Source of the DNA: an uncultured Lachnospiraceae bacterium
Lineage (GTDB): Bacteria > Bacillota > Clostridia > Lachnospirales > Lachnospiraceae
DNA: 64,000 bases
Direction: 5' to 3'
Assembly: GCA_934394565.1 (NCBI GenBank)
Contig: CAKRQV010000005.1
Location: 1 to 64,000, forward strand
Shown piece after piece: positions 9,025-18,155 of the stretch. The notes below the pieces were generated by a model. It saw only the letters and a list, made by a program, of their open reading frames with translations. It did no database searches and was not told where the DNA came from. The first letter of the stretch is position 1, and each line of letters begins with the position of its first letter. The position numbers and the translations under genes are program-made.

Positions 9025-9185
9025 GGATATGTTTAGCGGTTTACACTGCTACAGCGTACATCCTGTAGCGTGATTTCTTTAAAAAGCCGCATGTATACCT
9101 GTCAGGTCCTGCAGATTGCCGCATCTTGGGCGTCTCTGCTATACCGACCCGATACAGGTCATATAAACCAGGGGGTAATGATAAA

Positions 9186-9485
9186 ATGAGTAAAAAAATA
9201 GAGTCCGCAGCTATGGATCGCTTATTTGAGGGCATCCTGAGCCTGAAGACCAAAGAGGAGTGTTATACCTTTTTTGAGGATGTCTGCACGATTAATGAAC
9301 TGCTCTCTTTATCTCAGCGTTTCGAAGTAGCCGAAATGCTCCGCAACAAAGTCACCTACACAGAGATTTCCGAGAGAACCGGTGCCTCCACTGCCACGAT
9401 CAGCCGTGTCAACCGTTGCCTGCAGTACGGCACAGATGGCTATTCTCTCGTACTCGACCGACTGAACGCCAAAGAAAAACTATAA
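9186..9485 (+). CDS. yerC: TrpR-like protein YerC/YecD
   Basis: This encodes 99 residues starting at the ATG at 9186 (site GGGGGT about 8 bases upstream); the longer frame from 9126 lacks a site. The sequence matches the Firmicutes YerC family: an N-terminal helical dimerisation part (LFEGILSLKTKEECYTFFED) and a TrpR-type helix-turn-helix (VTYTEISERTGASTATISRVNRCLQYG). It is a small cytoplasmic DNA-binding protein of the Trp repressor superfamily whose target genes are not well defined. It is preceded by a consensus promoter and followed by a short hairpin, so it is monocistronic and not part of a trp operon. Confidence 0.9.
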   Translation: MSKKIESAAMDRLFEGILSLKTKEECYTFFEDVCTINELLSLSQRFEVAEMLRNKVTYTEISERTGASTATISRVNRCLQYGTDGYSLVLDRLNAKEKL

Positions 9486-9507
9486 GAAACACGCTTTGCG
9501 GGTTTCT
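9485..9507 (+). terminator. hairpin after yerC
   Basis: AGAAACACGC pairs with GCGGGTTTCT (with a single unpaired base on each side), immediately overlapping the yerC stop. No long T run follows, so termination strength is uncertain. Confidence 0.45.
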
Positions 9508-9516
9508 CATAGTTAT

Positions 9517-9579
9517 CGCGGCAGTCCGCCAGGGTCTCGCGCAAGCACAGACTATGGCTCGTTGCCCGCGTAAATAAAG
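9517..9579 (+). repeat. GCAAGCAC hairpin repeat, copy 1
   Basis: A ~60-bp intergenic sequence is repeated at 24484-24545 with about 88% identity. Its core is a hairpin: CCAGGGTCT and AGACTATGG form a stem around CGCGCAAGCACA. It is followed by GGCTCGTTGC, then CCGCG, which can pair with CGCGG at its start. It lies between yerC and the malic enzyme gene. I do not recognise it as a known RNA or transposon end. Confidence 0.65.
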
Positions 9580-9613
9580 AAAACGGGATATACCAGAAAG
9601 GAATCTACGATTT

Positions 9614-10768
9614 ATGACCATCAATGAAAAAGCATTGAAATTACATGCAGAATGGAAAGGCAAACTGACCACCGAACCGAAAGCACCGGTAAAGACCCGT
9701 GAGGATCTGGCCCTTGCCTATACACCAGGCGTAGCAGAGCCCTGCAAAGAGATCGCCAAAGATCCCCAAAAAGCCTACACCTACACCATCAAACAGAATA
9801 CCATCGCTGTTGTCTCTGACGGCAGTGCCGTGCTGGGTCTTGGCAACATCGGTGCCAAAGCAGCCATGCCGGTTATGGAAGGTAAAGCTGTTCTGTTTAA
9901 GACCTTTGGTGACGTTAATGCCGTACCGATCTGCCTCGACACACAGGATACCGATGAGATTGTCAAAACGGTCATCAACATTGCTCCGGCATTCGGTGGC
10001 ATCAATCTGGAGGATATCTCCGCTCCGCGCTGCTTTGAGATTGAATCCCGTTTGAAAGAAGCACTGGATATTCCGGTATTCCACGATGACCAGCATGGTA
10101 CAGCCATCGTTGTTCTCTCCGGTGTCATCAATGCTTTAAAAGTTGTCGGTAAGAAAAAAGAAGACTGCTATGTTGTTGTTAATGGTTCCGGTGCTGCCGG
10201 TATCGCCATCGCAAAACTGCTGTTAAGATACGGTTTCAAAAAGCTGACCCTGTGCGATTCCAAAGGAATCATCAGTGCAGATAACGATAACCTGAACTGG
10301 ATCAAAAAGGAAATGGCCGAGGTAACAAACCTTGAGCATAAGCATGGTACACTGGCTGATGCCATGGTCGGTGCCGATATCTTCATCGGAGTATCTGCTC
10401 CGGGCTCCGTGACGCAGGATATGGTCCGTTCCATGAATAAAGATGCCATTCTTTTTGCCATGGCAAATCCTGTACCGGAGATTATGCCGGACGAAGCCAA
10501 AGCTGCCGGTGCCCGCGTCGTAGGTACAGGCCGCAGTGACTTCCCGAACCAGGTCAACAATGTCGTTGCTTTCCCGGGTATCTTCCGTGGTGCTCTGGAG
10601 GGACATGCCCCGCAGATCACAGAGGATATGAAACTGGCCGCTGCTCTGGCCATCGCCGGTCTGGTATCTGATGAAGAACTGAACGAGGATTTCGTTATGC
10701 CGGAGGCTTTTGATCCCCGTGTTGCCGATGTGGTTGCCGAAGCTGTCAAGCAGCATATCATAAAATAA
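9614..10768 (+). CDS. NAD-dependent malic enzyme
   Basis: This encodes 384 residues, the usual length of the short bacterial malic enzymes, which convert malate to pyruvate and CO2 with reduction of NAD(P). Visible motifs are LAYTPGVAEPC near residue 35, VVSDGSAVLGLGNIG (about 60-78), the metal-binding FHDDQHGTA (about 156-164) and the dinucleotide-binding VVNGSGAAGIA (about 185). The ribosome binding site AAAGGA precedes the ATG at an acceptable distance. Its stop codon overlaps the ATG of the radical SAM gene (TAATG), so the two are translationally coupled. NAD rather than NADP preference is typical for this size class but not proven from sequence. Confidence 0.92.
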   Translation: MTINEKALKLHAEWKGKLTTEPKAPVKTREDLALAYTPGVAEPCKEIAKDPQKAYTYTIKQNTIAVVSDGSAVLGLGNIGAKAAMPVMEGKAVLFKTFGDVNAVPICLDTQDTDEIVKTVINIAPAFGGINLEDISAPRCFEIESRLKEALDIPVFHDDQHGTAIVVLSGVINALKVVGKKKEDCYVVVNGSGAAGIAIAKLLLRYGFKKLTLCDSKGIISADNDNLNWIKKEMAEVTNLEHKHGTLADAMVGADIFIGVSAPGSVTQDMVRSMNKDAILFAMANPVPEIMPDEAKAAGARVVGTGRSDFPNQVNNVVAFPGIFRGALEGHAPQITEDMKLAAALAIAGLVSDEELNEDFVMPEAFDPRVADVVAEAVKQHIIK

Positions 10769-11766
10769 TGGCACCGACGCAGGATACCTCCTATGCCCGT
10801 CCACACCGGCTGTATGATTTTCCGGATCACCGGCGTTATCGTGCACTGGATGTCTATCTGAAAGAGACCTTTGGTACCAAAGTCTATAAGATTGCCCTTG
10901 ACGGCGGCATGAGCTGTCCCAATCGTGACGGTACTCTGGGAACCGGAGGCTGTATCTTCTGCAGTGGCGGTGGTTCCGGCGAGTTTGCCGCAAGCCGCAG
11001 ACTGTCTGTCACAGAACAGATAGACAGCCAGATTGCCCTTGCGAAAGCCGGACAGACCCATGCGTCCACTGCTTATATTGCTTATTTTCAGGCGTATACG
11101 AACACGTATGCGCCTGTAGACGTACTGGAAAGACTGTTTACAGAGGCTATTTTGGATCCACGGATCTGCGCCCTTTCCATCGCCACCCGGCCAGACTGTC
11201 TGCCGGACGAAACGATACAGTTACTGACAGATCTTCAGAAACAAAAGCCTGTCTGGATCGAGCTGGGTCTGCAGACCATCCACGATAAAACAGCACAGTA
11301 TATTCGCAGAGGATATCCCCTCTCCTGCTTTACCGATACTGTTGCCCGTCTGCACGCTGCAGGTCTTTCCGACATCATTGTTCACACCATCCTCGGCCTT
11401 CCCGGGGAAACAGAAGCTGATGTACTCGATACTGTTCGTTTTCTCAACACACAATCCATACAGGGCATCAAGCTCCAGCTTCTGCATGTATTACAGCATA
11501 CAGACCTTGCCACAGACTGGAAACGTGGAGTCTTTGAGACGCTCACCCAGACGCAATATACAGACCTTGTTATTCACTGTCTTGAGATTTTATCTCCAGA
11601 TATAGTGATCCATCGTCTCACAGGCGATGGACCAAAGAATCTTTTGCTTGCCCCGACCTGGAGTCTTCACAAACGCAATGTCTTAAATGGCATCCTGCAC
11701 GAACTGAAGACCCGTGACACCTGGCAGGGCCGCTGTTATAGTTCCGATATTTTCTGTGAGCCGTAA
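10768..11766 (+). CDS. radical SAM protein, YhcC family (TIGR01212)
   Basis: This encodes 332 residues. The N-terminus gives KVYKIALDGGMSCPNRDGT followed by GGCIFCSGGG; the three cysteines (CPNRD... then CIFC) form the radical SAM iron-sulfur site in the atypical long spacing typical of the TIGR01212/YhcC family. Further family marks are GEFA, YFQAYTNTYAP, LSIATRPDCLP and IELGLQTIHD. The biochemical reaction of the family is not established. It overlaps the end of the malic enzyme gene by one base and is therefore co-translated with it, an arrangement I read as incidental rather than functional. Confidence 0.88.
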   Translation: MAPTQDTSYARPHRLYDFPDHRRYRALDVYLKETFGTKVYKIALDGGMSCPNRDGTLGTGGCIFCSGGGSGEFAASRRLSVTEQIDSQIALAKAGQTHASTAYIAYFQAYTNTYAPVDVLERLFTEAILDPRICALSIATRPDCLPDETIQLLTDLQKQKPVWIELGLQTIHDKTAQYIRRGYPLSCFTDTVARLHAAGLSDIIVHTILGLPGETEADVLDTVRFLNTQSIQGIKLQLLHVLQHTDLATDWKRGVFETLTQTQYTDLVIHCLEILSPDIVIHRLTGDGPKNLLLAPTWSLHKRNVLNGILHELKTRDTWQGRCYSSDIFCEP

Positions 11767-11908
11767 CTTAAGCAGGACTTCCTTTACATTCTGTAAAACT
11801 AAGACCTGCTCACACTTGCGTCACGTTCTTACACCGCGGAACAATCAATGTGCAGATGCTGTATGAACAGTATCGCGTTTTTCTTAAATCTAAGGAGTGT
11901 TCATTTAT

Positions 11909-12421
11909 ATGACAGAAGCATTAACCTTATACAAACTGATCATTTTGTACGCTCTTGATAAAGTGCGTATGCCCATGACCAATGCCCAGATCTGTGATCT
12001 GATGATCGACAAGGAATACACGACCTATTTCCGTGTACAGGAAGTCCTGTCAGAAATGACAGAAGCGCACCTTGTACAGGCTGAAAAGATATTAAATATG
12101 ACCCAGTACACGATCACAGAAGAGGGTGAAAATACGATTGAGTTTTTCTCTCACCAGATTTCCACAGAGATCCGGGAAGAGATCGATCTCTACCTCAAGG
12201 ATCATGCCATAGAGCTTCGCAATACCGTCTCCCACCCCGCGGATTACGACCGCAATCCGCATCAGGAATACACGGTCAACTGCCGGATGCTCGAAAAAGG
12301 ACAGGAAATCTTCACTGTTTCGTTCTCTGTACCTACTGAGGAAGCTGCAAAAAAAGCCTGCCAGAAGTGGGAATCGGTGCATGAAGAACTCTATGCGATC
12401 ATGCTCGGAAAATTACTCTAA
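11909..12421 (+). CDS. DUF4364 family protein
   Basis: This encodes 170 residues. The start at 11909 is favoured because AAGGAG precedes it; an in-frame GTG at 11897 lies inside that site. The N-terminal ~75 residues look like a winged helix (KLIILYALDKVRMPMTNAQI, then FRVQEVLSEMTEAHLV), which is the pattern of DUF4364, a conserved Clostridia family with a MarR/PadR-like DNA-binding fold. No function has been demonstrated for the family to my knowledge. It stands alone and is followed by a bidirectional terminator shared with the convergent fucO gene. Confidence 0.82.
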   Translation: MTEALTLYKLIILYALDKVRMPMTNAQICDLMIDKEYTTYFRVQEVLSEMTEAHLVQAEKILNMTQYTITEEGENTIEFFSHQISTEIREEIDLYLKDHAIELRNTVSHPADYDRNPHQEYTVNCRMLEKGQEIFTVSFSVPTEEAAKKACQKWESVHEELYAIMLGKLL

Positions 12422-12515
12422 CTCCTTCCATACTTTTGAAGGAGGCACGCTCTATTCTCCGGCTGTTTACAGACCTTTTTCCGCTAACTGATGTTTCTCT
12501 TTTTTTGCACAACCA

Positions 12516-12607
12516 GCCCGACACTGGCATAATAAAAACTCTCCCGGAAAACGCTTAAAAACGGTTTGCGTTTTCCGGGAGAATTTTTATTAGGTCAGTG
12601 TCGGGCG
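12516..12607. terminator. large bidirectional terminator with conserved loop, copy 1
   Basis: Nested inverted repeat between convergent genes. Outer arms are GCCCGACACTG and CAGTGTCGGGC; inner arms are TCTCCCGGAAAACGC and GCGTTTTCCGGGAGA flanked by ATAAAAA/TTTTTAT. The loop TTAAAAACGGTTT is nearly repeated in the element at 14950-15023. A and T tracts on both sides suit termination in both directions. Confidence 0.75.
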
Positions 12608-12623
12608 TCCGCCCTCCAAAAAA

Positions 12624-13766
12624 CTACATCAGCTTGCGGAACAGCTCCTTCAGATCCTCTACACAGGTATCCTTCGGGTTGCCCGGGCGGCAGGCATCTG
12701 CGTATGCGGACTCAGCCAGGAAATCCAGATCCTCTTCCTTCAGAGCTTCCAGCTTAGACGGAATACCCACATCTGCAGACAGCTTACGAACAGCGTCCAC
12801 AGCAGCCTTTCTGTACTCTTCCTGTGACATACCGGTTGTATCCACACCCATAGCTTCAGCAATATTTTTGAACTTCTCACCTGTTGTCTCTGCATTATAC
12901 TCCATAACGATCGGCAGCATCATAGCGCAGGCCACACCGTGCGGTGTATCATAGACAGCACCCAGTGTATGTGCCATGGAATGTGCGATACCCAGACCTA
13001 CGTTTGAAAAAGCCATACCGGTAACGAACTGACCCAGAGCCATACCCTCACGGCCATCCGGTGTATTGTTGACTGCGTCACGCAGATTCTCGGAAATCAG
13101 CTTGATAGCTTCCAGGTTCAGGCAATCGGCCAGTCTCCAGGCAGCCTTTGTGGTGTAGCCCTCGATTGCATGAGTCAGGGCATCCATACCTGTGGAGGCT
13201 GTCAGGCCTTTCGGCATACTGGACATCATCTCCGGATCAACGACAGCAACATCCGGGATATCGTTGACATCGACACACACGAATTTTCTCTTTTTCTCTA
13301 CATCTGTGATAACGTAGTTGATCGTAGCTTCTGCAGCTGTACCTGCTGTGGTCGGAACGGCGATCGTGAAAACTGTCTTGTTCTTTGTCGGTGCAACACC
13401 TTCGAGAGAACGTACATCCTCAAACTCCGGGTTGTTGATGATGATACCGATGGCTTTACCGGTATCCATGGAAGAACCACCACCGATCGTGATCATGTAA
13501 TCTGCACCGGATGCCTTATAAGCAGCCACACCTGCTTTTACATTTTCAATGGTCGGGTTCGGTTTGATGTCGGAATAAACTTCATAAGCCATGCCTTCAG
13601 CATCCAGAAGATCTGTAACCTTTGCTGTCACACCGAATTTTACAAGATCCGGATCAGAGGCTACGAATGCTTTCTTGAAACCTTTGCTCTTCACGATGCC
13701 CGGAATCTCCTTGATTGCTCCTGCGCCGTGATAAGAAATACCATTTAATACAAAACGATTCACCAT
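12624..13766 (-). CDS. fucO: lactaldehyde reductase / 1,2-propanediol dehydrogenase FucO (iron-containing alcohol dehydrogenase)
   Basis: This encodes 380 residues from the ATG at 13766 (GAGGA 8 bases upstream; the longer frame to 13811 has no site). It is a group III iron-dependent alcohol dehydrogenase very close in sequence to E. coli FucO along its length: ADYMITIGGGSSMDTGKAIG for NAD binding, PTTAGTAAEATINYVITD, DALTHAIEGY, and the metal-ligand histidines in GIAHSMAHTLGA and TPHGVA. FucO reduces lactaldehyde to 1,2-propanediol in anaerobic fucose and rhamnose catabolism. No other fucose gene lies nearby; the closest fermentation genes are pflA/pflB. A broader alcohol or aldehyde substrate is possible. 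Confidence 0.9.
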   Translation of the reverse strand: MVNRFVLNGISYHGAGAIKEIPGIVKSKGFKKAFVASDPDLVKFGVTAKVTDLLDAEGMAYEVYSDIKPNPTIENVKAGVAAYKASGADYMITIGGGSSMDTGKAIGIIINNPEFEDVRSLEGVAPTKNKTVFTIAVPTTAGTAAEATINYVITDVEKKRKFVCVDVNDIPDVAVVDPEMMSSMPKGLTASTGMDALTHAIEGYTTKAAWRLADCLNLEAIKLISENLRDAVNNTPDGREGMALGQFVTGMAFSNVGLGIAHSMAHTLGAVYDTPHGVACAMMLPIVMEYNAETTGEKFKNIAEAMGVDTTGMSQEEYRKAAVDAVRKLSADVGIPSKLEALKEEDLDFLAESAYADACRPGNPKDTCVEDLKELFRKLM

Positions 13767-14087
13767 TGGATTATTCCTCGCTTTCTTATTTTTATGTATA
13801 AATTTTAACACACTTACTTAGTCTTCGCTACCTTGTTTTCCTTTTTTTACAGAATTTTCATATTATATAAGCTGAACTTTCTTTATATATGCCTGAACTT
13901 TATGTACTTATAGTACAGCTTACCCAAAAATCACCAGCATAATTCTATATATCTGGCATACAGGGAAATACTCTGACAGATTGACTTTTAGATGCTCATT
14001 CAGTACAATCAAGCTAAATCTGACCGTATATGTATTTCGTTTTAAGACCGTACATCAGCCATATTTTTATTGGAAGGAGACATACGT
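13767..14087. other. AT-rich divergent intergenic region (fucO/yitT)
   Basis: These 321 bp between the divergent fucO and yitT starts hold AT-rich promoter-like sequence but no gene, RNA or repeat that I can name. A short inverted repeat (GTACTTATAGTAC, 13905-13917) is the only structured site seen. Confidence 0.4.
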
Positions 14088-14939
14088 ATGCAAACATTTT
14101 CTGACAGGCTACGCTATTTTCTTATCATGACAGGCAGCACGTTGATTCTTGCTGTCGGTACTTATTTTTTCAAGTTCACCAATAATTTTACCTTTGGCGG
14201 TATCACGGGTCTGGCCGTGCTGATTGCCAAAACCGGTATACTCAGTGCCAGTGATTTCAATATGATCGCCAGTATGCTGCTGCTTGTGATCGGCATGTTC
14301 ATCCTGGGCAAAAAATTTGCAGCAACCACGGCGTACTGCAGTATTCTCTTATCGGTTACACTTTCTGTGTTCTCCCGCATCTTTCCAATGGACGCGCCGC
14401 TGACGGATCAGCCGATGCTGGAGCTTTGCTTTGCGATTGCGCTGCCTGCGCTGGGCTCAGCGATTCTGTTCAATATCGGGGCTTCGAGTGGCGGTACGGA
14501 TATCATTGCCATGATTCTGAAGAAGTATACGAGTATCAATATCGGAAATGCACTGTTGCTTTCTGACTTACTGATCGTTATATGCTCTTTCTTTGTATTT
14601 GATATCAAAACGGGTCTGTATTCTCTGCTGGGTCTCTTTGTCCGGTCTGTGATGGTAGACAGTTTTATTGAGAATCTGAACCTGTCCAAATATTTCCATG
14701 TAGTCTGTGATAATCCTGAACCGATCTGTCATTTTATTGTTCATGACTTAAACAGAAGTGCGAGTATAGTGCAGGCACGGGGCGCTTATTCCGGAACGGA
14801 TAAGTATATTGTGATTACGGCTTTGAAGAGGGGGCAGGCTGTGCAGCTGCGGAATTTCATACGCCAGGAGGATGCGAAGGCATTTATTCTGATTACTAAT
14901 ACGAGTGAGATCATCGGGAAGGGATTTCACAGTATATAA
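14088..14939 (+). CDS. YitT family membrane protein (DUF161/DUF2179)
   Basis: This encodes 283 residues; the ATG at 14088 follows AAGGAG at 8 bases, so the upstream in-frame ATG at 14070 is rejected. The N-terminal ~190 residues hold five or so hydrophobic segments with the family phrase FGGITGLAVLI and GASSGGTDIIAMIL. The C-terminal ~85 residues form the soluble DUF2179 domain (RGAYSGTDKYIVITALKRGQ). YitT proteins are polytopic inner-membrane proteins of unknown transport function, very common in Firmicutes. It is monocistronic, with a bidirectional terminator between it and the convergent pflA. Confidence 0.88.
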   Translation: MQTFSDRLRYFLIMTGSTLILAVGTYFFKFTNNFTFGGITGLAVLIAKTGILSASDFNMIASMLLLVIGMFILGKKFAATTAYCSILLSVTLSVFSRIFPMDAPLTDQPMLELCFAIALPALGSAILFNIGASSGGTDIIAMILKKYTSINIGNALLLSDLLIVICSFFVFDIKTGLYSLLGLFVRSVMVDSFIENLNLSKYFHVVCDNPEPICHFIVHDLNRSASIVQARGAYSGTDKYIVITALKRGQAVQLRNFIRQEDAKAFILITNTSEIIGKGFHSI

Positions 14940-14949
14940 ACCTGACACA

Positions 14950-15023
14950 CGGACATATAAAAAATCCCCCCGGATACGCAAACCATTTTTGAACGTTTCC
15001 GGGGGGATCTTTTTATATGTCCG
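14950..15023. terminator. large bidirectional terminator with conserved loop, copy 2
   Basis: Nested palindrome between the convergent yitT and pflA genes. Outer arms are CGGACATATAAAAA and TTTTTATATGTCCG; inner arms are ATCCCCCCGGA and TTCCGGGGGGAT. Read on the minus strand the loop gives ACGTTCAAAAATGGTTTGCGT, matching ACGCTTAAAAACGGTTTGCGT of the element at 12516-12607 with only a few differences, although the outer arms are unrelated. Confidence 0.75.
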
Positions 15024-15080
15024 CGCTGTTTGTTGTTTTATATCTGTGATAAACTGCCCATGGCAAGTTGATCACAGATA

Positions 15081-15806
15081 TTAGATAATGTTAAGGAGTT
15101 GTTTTGCGCGCTGGACTTCTTCGTCGGTGGGTGTCGGGGTATCTTTTAAGGGATAAGGGATACCCAGGTTTTCCCACTTGAACAGGCCGAGGGTGTGGTA
15201 GGGCAGGATTTCAACGCGTTCTACCGTGTGGAGGGTGTCGATAAACTGTCGAAGCTGCACCAGCCCCTGTTCTTCGTCTGTCAGACCGGGGACGAGGACG
15301 TGGCGGATCCACATGGGTTTGTTGTGGTCAGACAGACAGGTGGCCATGTCAAGGATATTCTGACCGGACTGTCCAGTCAGATTTTTGTGTTTCGTTTCAT
15401 CCATCTCTTTCAGGTCAAGGATAAACAAGTCAGTCACATCCATCAAGTGTGAAAATTTCTCAAGATACCCTTTATCCATTGTGAAGGGATTTCCGCTGGT
15501 ATCCAGGGCTGTGTGTACGCCGTGGGCTTTGGCTATAGTAAAAAGCTCCGTCACAAAATCTATCTGGAGCAGGGGTTCACCGCCACTGACGGTGATACCG
15601 CCTTTTTTGCCCCAGTAACTTTTGTAACGATACGCACGCTTGAATAACTCTTCTGCACTCCACTCTTCGCCGCCCTGCAGCGACCAGGTTTCCGGATTGT
15701 GACAGTATTTGCAGCGCATTCTGCAGCCCTGCAGAAAGATCACAAACCGTACGCCCGGGCCGTCTACGGAGCCAAAGGATTCCAGGGAATGTACCTGTCC
15801 TGTCAT
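15081..15806 (-). CDS. pflA: pyruvate formate-lyase activating enzyme
   Basis: This encodes 241 residues. It is a radical SAM enzyme with the canonical CxxxCxxC motif GCRMRCKYCHNPETW (about residues 26-40) and the glycine-rich GGITVSGGEPLLQ. It installs the glycyl radical on pyruvate formate-lyase using SAM and a 4Fe-4S cluster under anaerobic conditions. Length and N-terminus (HSLESFGSVDGPGVRFVIF) match PflA. Its ATG overlaps the pflB stop (TAATG), so it is the second gene of a pflB-pflA operon. Confidence 0.95.
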   Translation of the reverse strand: MTGQVHSLESFGSVDGPGVRFVIFLQGCRMRCKYCHNPETWSLQGGEEWSAEELFKRAYRYKSYWGKKGGITVSGGEPLLQIDFVTELFTIAKAHGVHTALDTSGNPFTMDKGYLEKFSHLMDVTDLFILDLKEMDETKHKNLTGQSGQNILDMATCLSDHNKPMWIRHVLVPGLTDEEQGLVQLRQFIDTLHTVERVEILPYHTLGLFKWENLGIPYPLKDTPTPTDEEVQRAKQLLNII

Positions 15807-18058
15807 TACATTGCCTTGTGGCAGGTACGGGCGATAACGTCCATCTGCTGCTCACGGGTCAGGTCGATAAATTTCACAGCGTAACCGGATACACGGATCG
15901 TGAAGTTTGCATACTCTTCTTTCTCCGGATGCTCCATGGCATCGATCAGCTTCTCCACACCGAACACATTGACATTCAGATGATGTGCACCCTGGTCAAA
16001 GTAACCGTCCATCACCTGTACCAGATTTTCTGCACGTTCTTCCTCGCTGTGTCCAAGAGCGTCCGGGCTGATGGTCTGGGTATTTGAGATACCGTCCAGT
16101 GCCCAGTGATACGGTAATTTGGCTACGGAATTTAAGGAAGCCAGTAAACCGTTCTTCTCTGCACCGTAACTCGGATTTGCACCAGGCGCAAAAGGTGTGA
16201 AGGCTTTACGTCCATCCGGCATTGCGCCAGTCGCCTTGCCGTATACAACGTTGGAGGTAATGGTCAGGATAGAGGTTGTTGCCTCGGAATTTCTGTAGGT
16301 GTGACGACGTTTAATCTTTTCCAGGAACGTTTTTAACAGCCATACAGCGATATCGTCTGCACGGTCATCATCGTTACCGTAACGCGGGAATTCACCCTCT
16401 GTTTTATAATCTACTACCAATCCGCTCTCATCACGAATGGCTGTTACTTTTGCATATTTGATCGCACTTAAAGAATCTACCACATGGGAAAATCCGGCAA
16501 TACCTGTTGCAAAGGTACGGCGCACATCGGAATCGATCAGGGCCATCTGGCATGCTTCATAATAATATTTATCGTGCATGTACTGGATCAGATTCAGAAT
16601 ATTGACATACAGCCCTGCCAGCCAGTCCATCATCACGTCAAATTTCCGGATGACATCGTCATATTCCAGCACATCGCCCTGGATCGGTGCGTAAGCCGGT
16701 CCGATCTGCTCATGCAGCTTGACATCCACACCACCATTGATCGCATACAGAAGGCATTTTGCCAGATTAGCACGGGCACCGAAGAACTGCATTTCCTTAC
16801 CGGTCTGGGTTGCGGATACACAGCAGCAGATAGAGTAATCATCGCCCCATACCGGACGCATCACATCGTCATTCTCATACTGTACAGAACTTGTGCGTAC
16901 AGAGATCTCAGCCGCATATTTCTTAAAGTTCTCCGGCAGATGGGAAGAATATAAAACTGTCAGATTCGGCTCCGGGCTTGGTCCCATATTTTCCAGTGTG
17001 TGCAGGAAACGGTAGCAGGTCTTTGTCACCTGGGAACGGCCGTCTGTACCAAGGCCACCGACTTCCAGTGTCGCCCATACCGGATCGCCGCTGAACAGCT
17101 GATTATAAGACGGAATACGGGCAAATTTTACCATTCTGAATTTCATAGTCAGATGGTCGATCAGCTCCTGTGCCTGTTCTTCATTGAGGATACCACGCTC
17201 CATATCACGCTGGATATAGATATCCAGGAATGTAGAGATACGGCCAACACTCATAGCAGCACCGTTCTGGGTCTTGATGGCAGCCAGATAACCAAAATAC
17301 AGCCACTGTACAGCTTCTTTTGCATTGGCAGCCGGTTCGGAAATATCATACCCGTAGATCTTAGCCATTTCTTTCATCTGCTTCAGTGCTGTGATCTGAC
17401 GTGCAATCTCCTCACGCTGACGGATCACCTCATCCACCATCGTTCCGTCACCACAGTTTAACAGATCATTCTGTTTCTCTTCGATCAGGAAATCAATACC
17501 ATACAGAGCCACACGGCGGTAATCACCGACCAGACGGCCACGGCCATAAGTATCCGGCAGACCTGTGATAATATGGCTGTGGCGGGCCATTTTCATCTCC
17601 GGTGTATAGGCATCAAATACAGCCTGATTGTGTGTCCGACAGTAATCTGTAAAAATCTTGTGCAGTTCCGGATCCGGTGTATAGCCGTTTGTTGTGCAGG
17701 CCTGCTCTGCCATACGGATACCACCATACGGCATAAACGCACGCTTCAGCGGCTTATCTGTCTGCAGACCAACAACCTGCTCCAGCTCCTTCATATCTTC
17801 TGTAATATATCCAGGACCATACGCTGTAGGAGAAGCCACGATCTCTGTCTCCATATCGAGAACGCCGCCCTTTGCACGCTCCTCTTTCTGCAGCTCCTGC
17901 AGAGCTCCCCAGAGTTTACTGGTGGCATCCGTCGGTCCTGTCAGGAAAGAAGAATCTCCGTCGTACGGTTTATAGTTATTCTGAATAAAATCACGGGTAT
18001 TGACCTCCTCTTTCCAGATACGGCCTTCAAACCCTTCCCACTGTTTAAATTTTTTCAT
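15806..18058 (-). CDS. pflB: pyruvate formate-lyase (formate C-acetyltransferase)
   Basis: This encodes 750 residues from the ATG at 18058 with GAGGAGG 6 bases upstream; the frame open to 18121 is untranslated leader containing no site. It converts pyruvate and CoA to acetyl-CoA and formate. The catalytic adjacent cysteines are visible in CCCVSATQTG (about residue 415) and the glycyl radical loop RVSGYAVKF lies near the C-terminus. The N-terminal WEGFEGRIWKEEVNTRDFI is typical. Four operator-like GTATAC-containing sites lie 100-185 bases upstream, suggesting repression or activation by a dedicated regulator. Confidence 0.96.
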   Translation of the reverse strand: MKKFKQWEGFEGRIWKEEVNTRDFIQNNYKPYDGDSSFLTGPTDATSKLWGALQELQKEERAKGGVLDMETEIVASPTAYGPGYITEDMKELEQVVGLQTDKPLKRAFMPYGGIRMAEQACTTNGYTPDPELHKIFTDYCRTHNQAVFDAYTPEMKMARHSHIITGLPDTYGRGRLVGDYRRVALYGIDFLIEEKQNDLLNCGDGTMVDEVIRQREEIARQITALKQMKEMAKIYGYDISEPAANAKEAVQWLYFGYLAAIKTQNGAAMSVGRISTFLDIYIQRDMERGILNEEQAQELIDHLTMKFRMVKFARIPSYNQLFSGDPVWATLEVGGLGTDGRSQVTKTCYRFLHTLENMGPSPEPNLTVLYSSHLPENFKKYAAEISVRTSSVQYENDDVMRPVWGDDYSICCCVSATQTGKEMQFFGARANLAKCLLYAINGGVDVKLHEQIGPAYAPIQGDVLEYDDVIRKFDVMMDWLAGLYVNILNLIQYMHDKYYYEACQMALIDSDVRRTFATGIAGFSHVVDSLSAIKYAKVTAIRDESGLVVDYKTEGEFPRYGNDDDRADDIAVWLLKTFLEKIKRRHTYRNSEATTSILTITSNVVYGKATGAMPDGRKAFTPFAPGANPSYGAEKNGLLASLNSVAKLPYHWALDGISNTQTISPDALGHSEEERAENLVQVMDGYFDQGAHHLNVNVFGVEKLIDAMEHPEKEEYANFTIRVSGYAVKFIDLTREQQMDVIARTCHKAM

Positions 18059-18155
18059 ATGTGCCTCCTCATATAGCATCTGTAGAATCAGACTTGATCC
18101 ACCGGCCGGCATACGATGCATGCGGCCATGTTTTATCAGGTAACAGCGAATTCGG

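Noticed and set aside
8818..9185. Riboswitch in the yerC leader
   Set aside because: The ~160-nt leader shows no motif of a known class and no leader terminator.
12624..13766. A fucose or rhamnose catabolic operon around fucO
   Set aside because: No isomerase, kinase, aldolase or microcompartment gene lies near; fucO stands alone.
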